8,926 bases of DNA from Planctomycetota bacterium (GTDB taxonomy: Bacteria; Planctomycetota; Phycisphaerae; Phycisphaerales; SM1A02). A program made the translations under genes and the position numbers. The stretch is taken from positions 1 to 8,926 of the forward strand of contig RFQW01000044.1 in assembly GCA_009924765.1 (NCBI GenBank), written 5' to 3'. The notes under the pieces are model-generated. The model had not been told where the DNA came from. It saw only the letters and a list, made by a program, of their open reading frames with translations, and did no database searches. Positions within the stretch are counted from its first letter, which is position 1. Each line of letters starts with the position of its first letter. Positions 6,661 through 8,926 of the stretch are shown in pieces.

Positions 6661-6662
6661 CC

Positions 6663-8926
6663 GTGAACCACTTCCACGCGCTTCGACTTTGCCTGACCGC
6701 CACGTTGTCGCTGTGTGCCGTCGCCCTTGCCCACGAGGGTGATCCGAAGGAACGCGACTTCAAGGGACCGGTCGTGGCGGATGCCTGGCTCGCCGACGAG
6801 CAGGGCCTGAACAAGGCGGCGCCCGCGTTCGCATCAAGCGGCGTTCGATTGATGGCGTGGTTCCCGGTGACCACCTTCAACGCCGCCAACACCAGCGGCA
6901 ACGATGTCTGGGGATACGTGAGTCCATCCGGTCGCGAGTACGCGTTGATGGGCCTGTCCAACGGCACCGGATTCGTGGATGTGACCAATCCGGGCTCGTC
7001 GCGCATCATCGGCTTCATCACCGGGCCCACAAGCATGTGGCGCAACATCAAGACCTACAAGACGTGGGCCTACGCGGTGAGCGAGGGTGGCGGTGGCATC
7101 CAGGTGTTCGACCTGTCCAACATCGACAACGGCGTGGTGACCTTGGCGAACACCGTGGACGCGAGCGCGGCGACGCCCGCCACGCACACCATGATCATCA
7201 ACGAGAAGACCGGCTACCTGTATCGCATGGGCGGTGGCAGCAACGGCCTTCGCATCTACTCGCTCGCCAATCCCTCGGCGCCGGTGATGACGGCGACCTG
7301 GACCACCAAGTACACGCATGACGGCGTGGTCTACAACTACGAGACCGGTCCGTACGCGGGCAAGGAAGTGTTCTTCGCGTGCGGCGGAACCAACGGTGGC
7401 CAGACGAACACCGGTGTCGACATCCTGGATGTGACCAACAAGAGCGCGATCACCGTGATCGGACGCTACACCTACGCCAACGCCAACTTCTGCCATCAGC
7501 TGTGGCTGAGCGAGGATCGACGGTACGCCTACATCAACGACGAGCTGGATGAGCAGAACCGCGGCATCTACAGCCAGGGCCGCATCGTGGACGTGAGCAA
7601 TCTGGCCGCTCCCACCACCGTCGGCACGTACACCACCGGCGTGACCTCGATCGACCACAACGAGTACGTGAAGGGCAACAAGCTCTTCTGCTCCAACTAC
7701 ACCTCGGGTCTGCGGGTGTTCGACATCAGCTCTGGTGGGTCGCCCACGCAGGTGGCATGGTTCGACACGCATCCCGAAGATGACGCCGCGCCGGCCGCGA
7801 CGTTCAACGGGTTGTGGAGCAACTACCCGTATCTGCCGTCCGGAACGATCCTGGGGTCCGACATCGAGGCCGGCCTGTACGTGTGGCGCCTCGGCAACGA
7901 TCCGGCCACCATCTCGGTGGTCGGAGGCGATCCCGCGCTGTTCGATCCGCGCGGTCAGCCGATCAGCGTGGATGTGGCCACGGTTGGTGGCGCTTCGGTC
8001 GCCTCGGGCGGCGTTGTGCTGCACACCACGGTGGCGGGCGTGACCACGGACACGGCATTGACCAAGGATGCGAGCCAGCAGAACCGCTGGTCGGCAACAA
8101 GTCCCGCAGCCACCTGCGGCGCGACCGTGTCGTGGAGCATCGAAGCGTTCATTTCCGACGGCACCTCGGTGAAGTACCCGATGGCGGGAACGAACTCCGC
8201 ATTGAGTGCCGGCGCGGTGACTGTTGCGGCGTCTGATGCGTGCGAGGCCAGCACCAGCACGGGCTGGGTGGTCGGAGCGACGGGCGACAATGCGACCGCA
8301 GGCATCTGGGTCAACGCGGATCCGGTTGGCACGGCTGCGCAGCCTGAAGATGACCACACTGCCAATGGCACCAAGTGCTGGATCAGCGGCAACGGCGCCG
8401 TGGGCGGCGCCGTGGGTGCGGCGGACATCGATGGCGGAACCACCACGCTCACCTCGCCCGCGTACCCGGTCACCGGGCTGTCCGACCCGTACGTGAGCTA
8501 TTTCCGCTGGTACAGCAACAATCAGGGTTCGGATCCGAACAACGACTCCATGCCCATCCAGATCTCGGGCAACGGCGGAACCACATGGGTGCAGCTCGAA
8601 CTAGTCACCGAGAATGCCGGTGCCTGGGTGCAGAAGAAGTTCCGCGTGCTCGATTTCGTCACGCCCAACGCGGGCACGATCAAGCTGCGTTTCATCGCCC
8701 GCGACCTTGGCGCCGGTTCGGTTGTGGAAGCCGGCGTCGACGACATTGCGGTGACCGAACTCGTGTGCCCGACGGCGCTCGAGGGTGACCTTGATGGCGA
8801 TGGGATGGTCGGCGCGGCGGACCTGGCGGTGCTGCTGCTCGACTTCGGTCCATGCGGCGGATGTGCATCGGATCTTGACCAGTCCGGCGCGGTGGATTCA
8901 GGCGACATCGCCTTCCTGCTGCTGCT
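6663..8926 (+). CDS. Choice-of-anchor B family exported protein with dockerin-like tail, partial
   Basis: At least 754 residues are visible before the right edge. From GTG 6663 the N-terminus MNHFHALRLCLTATLSLCAV leads to a signal peptide ending near ALA at 23. Residues about 36-410 are the choice-of-anchor B domain, a propeller-like region with LVIVD-type repeats. Its hallmarks are GLSNGTGFVDVTNP (97-110), HQLWLSEDRRYAYINDELDE (278-297), SIDHNEYVKGNKLFCSNYTS (329-348) and SDIEAGLYVWRL (399-410). A beta-sandwich-like module follows (about 432-520), then a jelly-roll-type domain (about 525-698) of a kind also attached to exported peptidases, with GIWVNADPVGTAAQPEDDHT and a VDDIAV end. The tail has two EF-hand-like loops, DLDGDGMVGAAD (709-720) and DLDQSGAVDSGD (737-748), of dockerin style. 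An in-frame ATG at 6594 overlaps the peroxidase stop (ATGA) but would add 23 residues before the signal peptide. The biochemical role of this family is unknown; surface or extracellular location is inferred. Confidence 0.88.
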   Translation, partial: MNHFHALRLCLTATLSLCAVALAHEGDPKERDFKGPVVADAWLADEQGLNKAAPAFASSGVRLMAWFPVTTFNAANTSGNDVWGYVSPSGREYALMGLSNGTGFVDVTNPGSSRIIGFITGPTSMWRNIKTYKTWAYAVSEGGGGIQVFDLSNIDNGVVTLANTVDASAATPATHTMIINEKTGYLYRMGGGSNGLRIYSLANPSAPVMTATWTTKYTHDGVVYNYETGPYAGKEVFFACGGTNGGQTNTGVDILDVTNKSAITVIGRYTYANANFCHQLWLSEDRRYAYINDELDEQNRGIYSQGRIVDVSNLAAPTTVGTYTTGVTSIDHNEYVKGNKLFCSNYTSGLRVFDISSGGSPTQVAWFDTHPEDDAAPAATFNGLWSNYPYLPSGTILGSDIEAGLYVWRLGNDPATISVVGGDPALFDPRGQPISVDVATVGGASVASGGVVLHTTVAGVTTDTALTKDASQQNRWSATSPAATCGATVSWSIEAFISDGTSVKYPMAGTNSALSAGAVTVAASDACEASTSTGWVVGATGDNATAGIWVNADPVGTAAQPEDDHTANGTKCWISGNGAVGGAVGAADIDGGTTTLTSPAYPVTGLSDPYVSYFRWYSNNQGSDPNNDSMPIQISGNGGTTWVQLELVTENAGAWVQKKFRVLDFVTPNAGTIKLRFIARDLGAGSVVEAGVDDIAVTELVCPTALEGDLDGDGMVGAADLAVLLLDFGPCGGCASDLDQSGAVDSGDIAFLLL

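Noticed and set aside
6834..8357. Minus-strand open frame of 507 codons
   Set aside because: It is antisense to the choice-of-anchor B gene, whose domain motifs are clear on the plus strand; its composition is typical of a shadow frame.

Overview
The window is a high-GC bacterial segment packed with genes. It most likely comes from a planctomycete of the Phycisphaerae/Phycisphaerales type. The best clue is the last gene, an exported multidomain protein ending in paired EF-hand (dockerin-like) loops of the form D-L-D-G-D-G joined by a Gly-Pro-Cys-Gly-Gly-Cys linker, a C-terminal style I associate with that group. Several lipoprotein and secreted-protein signals and short intergenic gaps fit this. 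The lineage is an inference from style and would need a database search.

Layout from left to right. (1) Minus strand, 1-879: thiS followed by thiG (cut by the left edge), overlapping by ATGA. This is the thiazole branch of thiamine biosynthesis. (2) Plus strand, 944-1735: a predicted lipoprotein of unknown function, divergent from thiS. (3) Minus strand, 1743-3185: a polytopic membrane protein of the NhaD/CitMHS-like ion transporter group, convergent with the lipoprotein (7 bp between stop codons). (4) Plus strand, 3248 to the right edge: a probable three-gene operon of exported proteins. It encodes an NHL beta-propeller fused to a YtkA-like putative metal-binding domain, a MauG-like di-heme cytochrome c peroxidase, and a choice-of-anchor B protein with a jelly-roll domain and a dockerin-like tail (cut by the right edge). 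The first two overlap by ATGA, and the third may also start at an overlapping ATG.

The three operon products would all work outside the cytoplasm. One reading is an exported redox or copper-linked module in which the di-heme enzyme acts on or with the propeller/YtkA protein, by analogy with MauG and MbnH partner systems. The window does not prove this.

The most striking non-coding signal is a shared element, CTACCRT or a close variant, lying 6-10 nt upstream of all four divergent start codons (thiS, lipoprotein, transporter, NHL protein). In two of them it sits inside a longer shared block, GCACGCGWCTACCRT. Those starts lack convincing ribosome binding sites, so the element may be the -10 box of promoters giving leaderless or nearly leaderless mRNAs. 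All gaps between genes are under 70 bp. I see no RNA genes, insertion sequences or CRISPR arrays.
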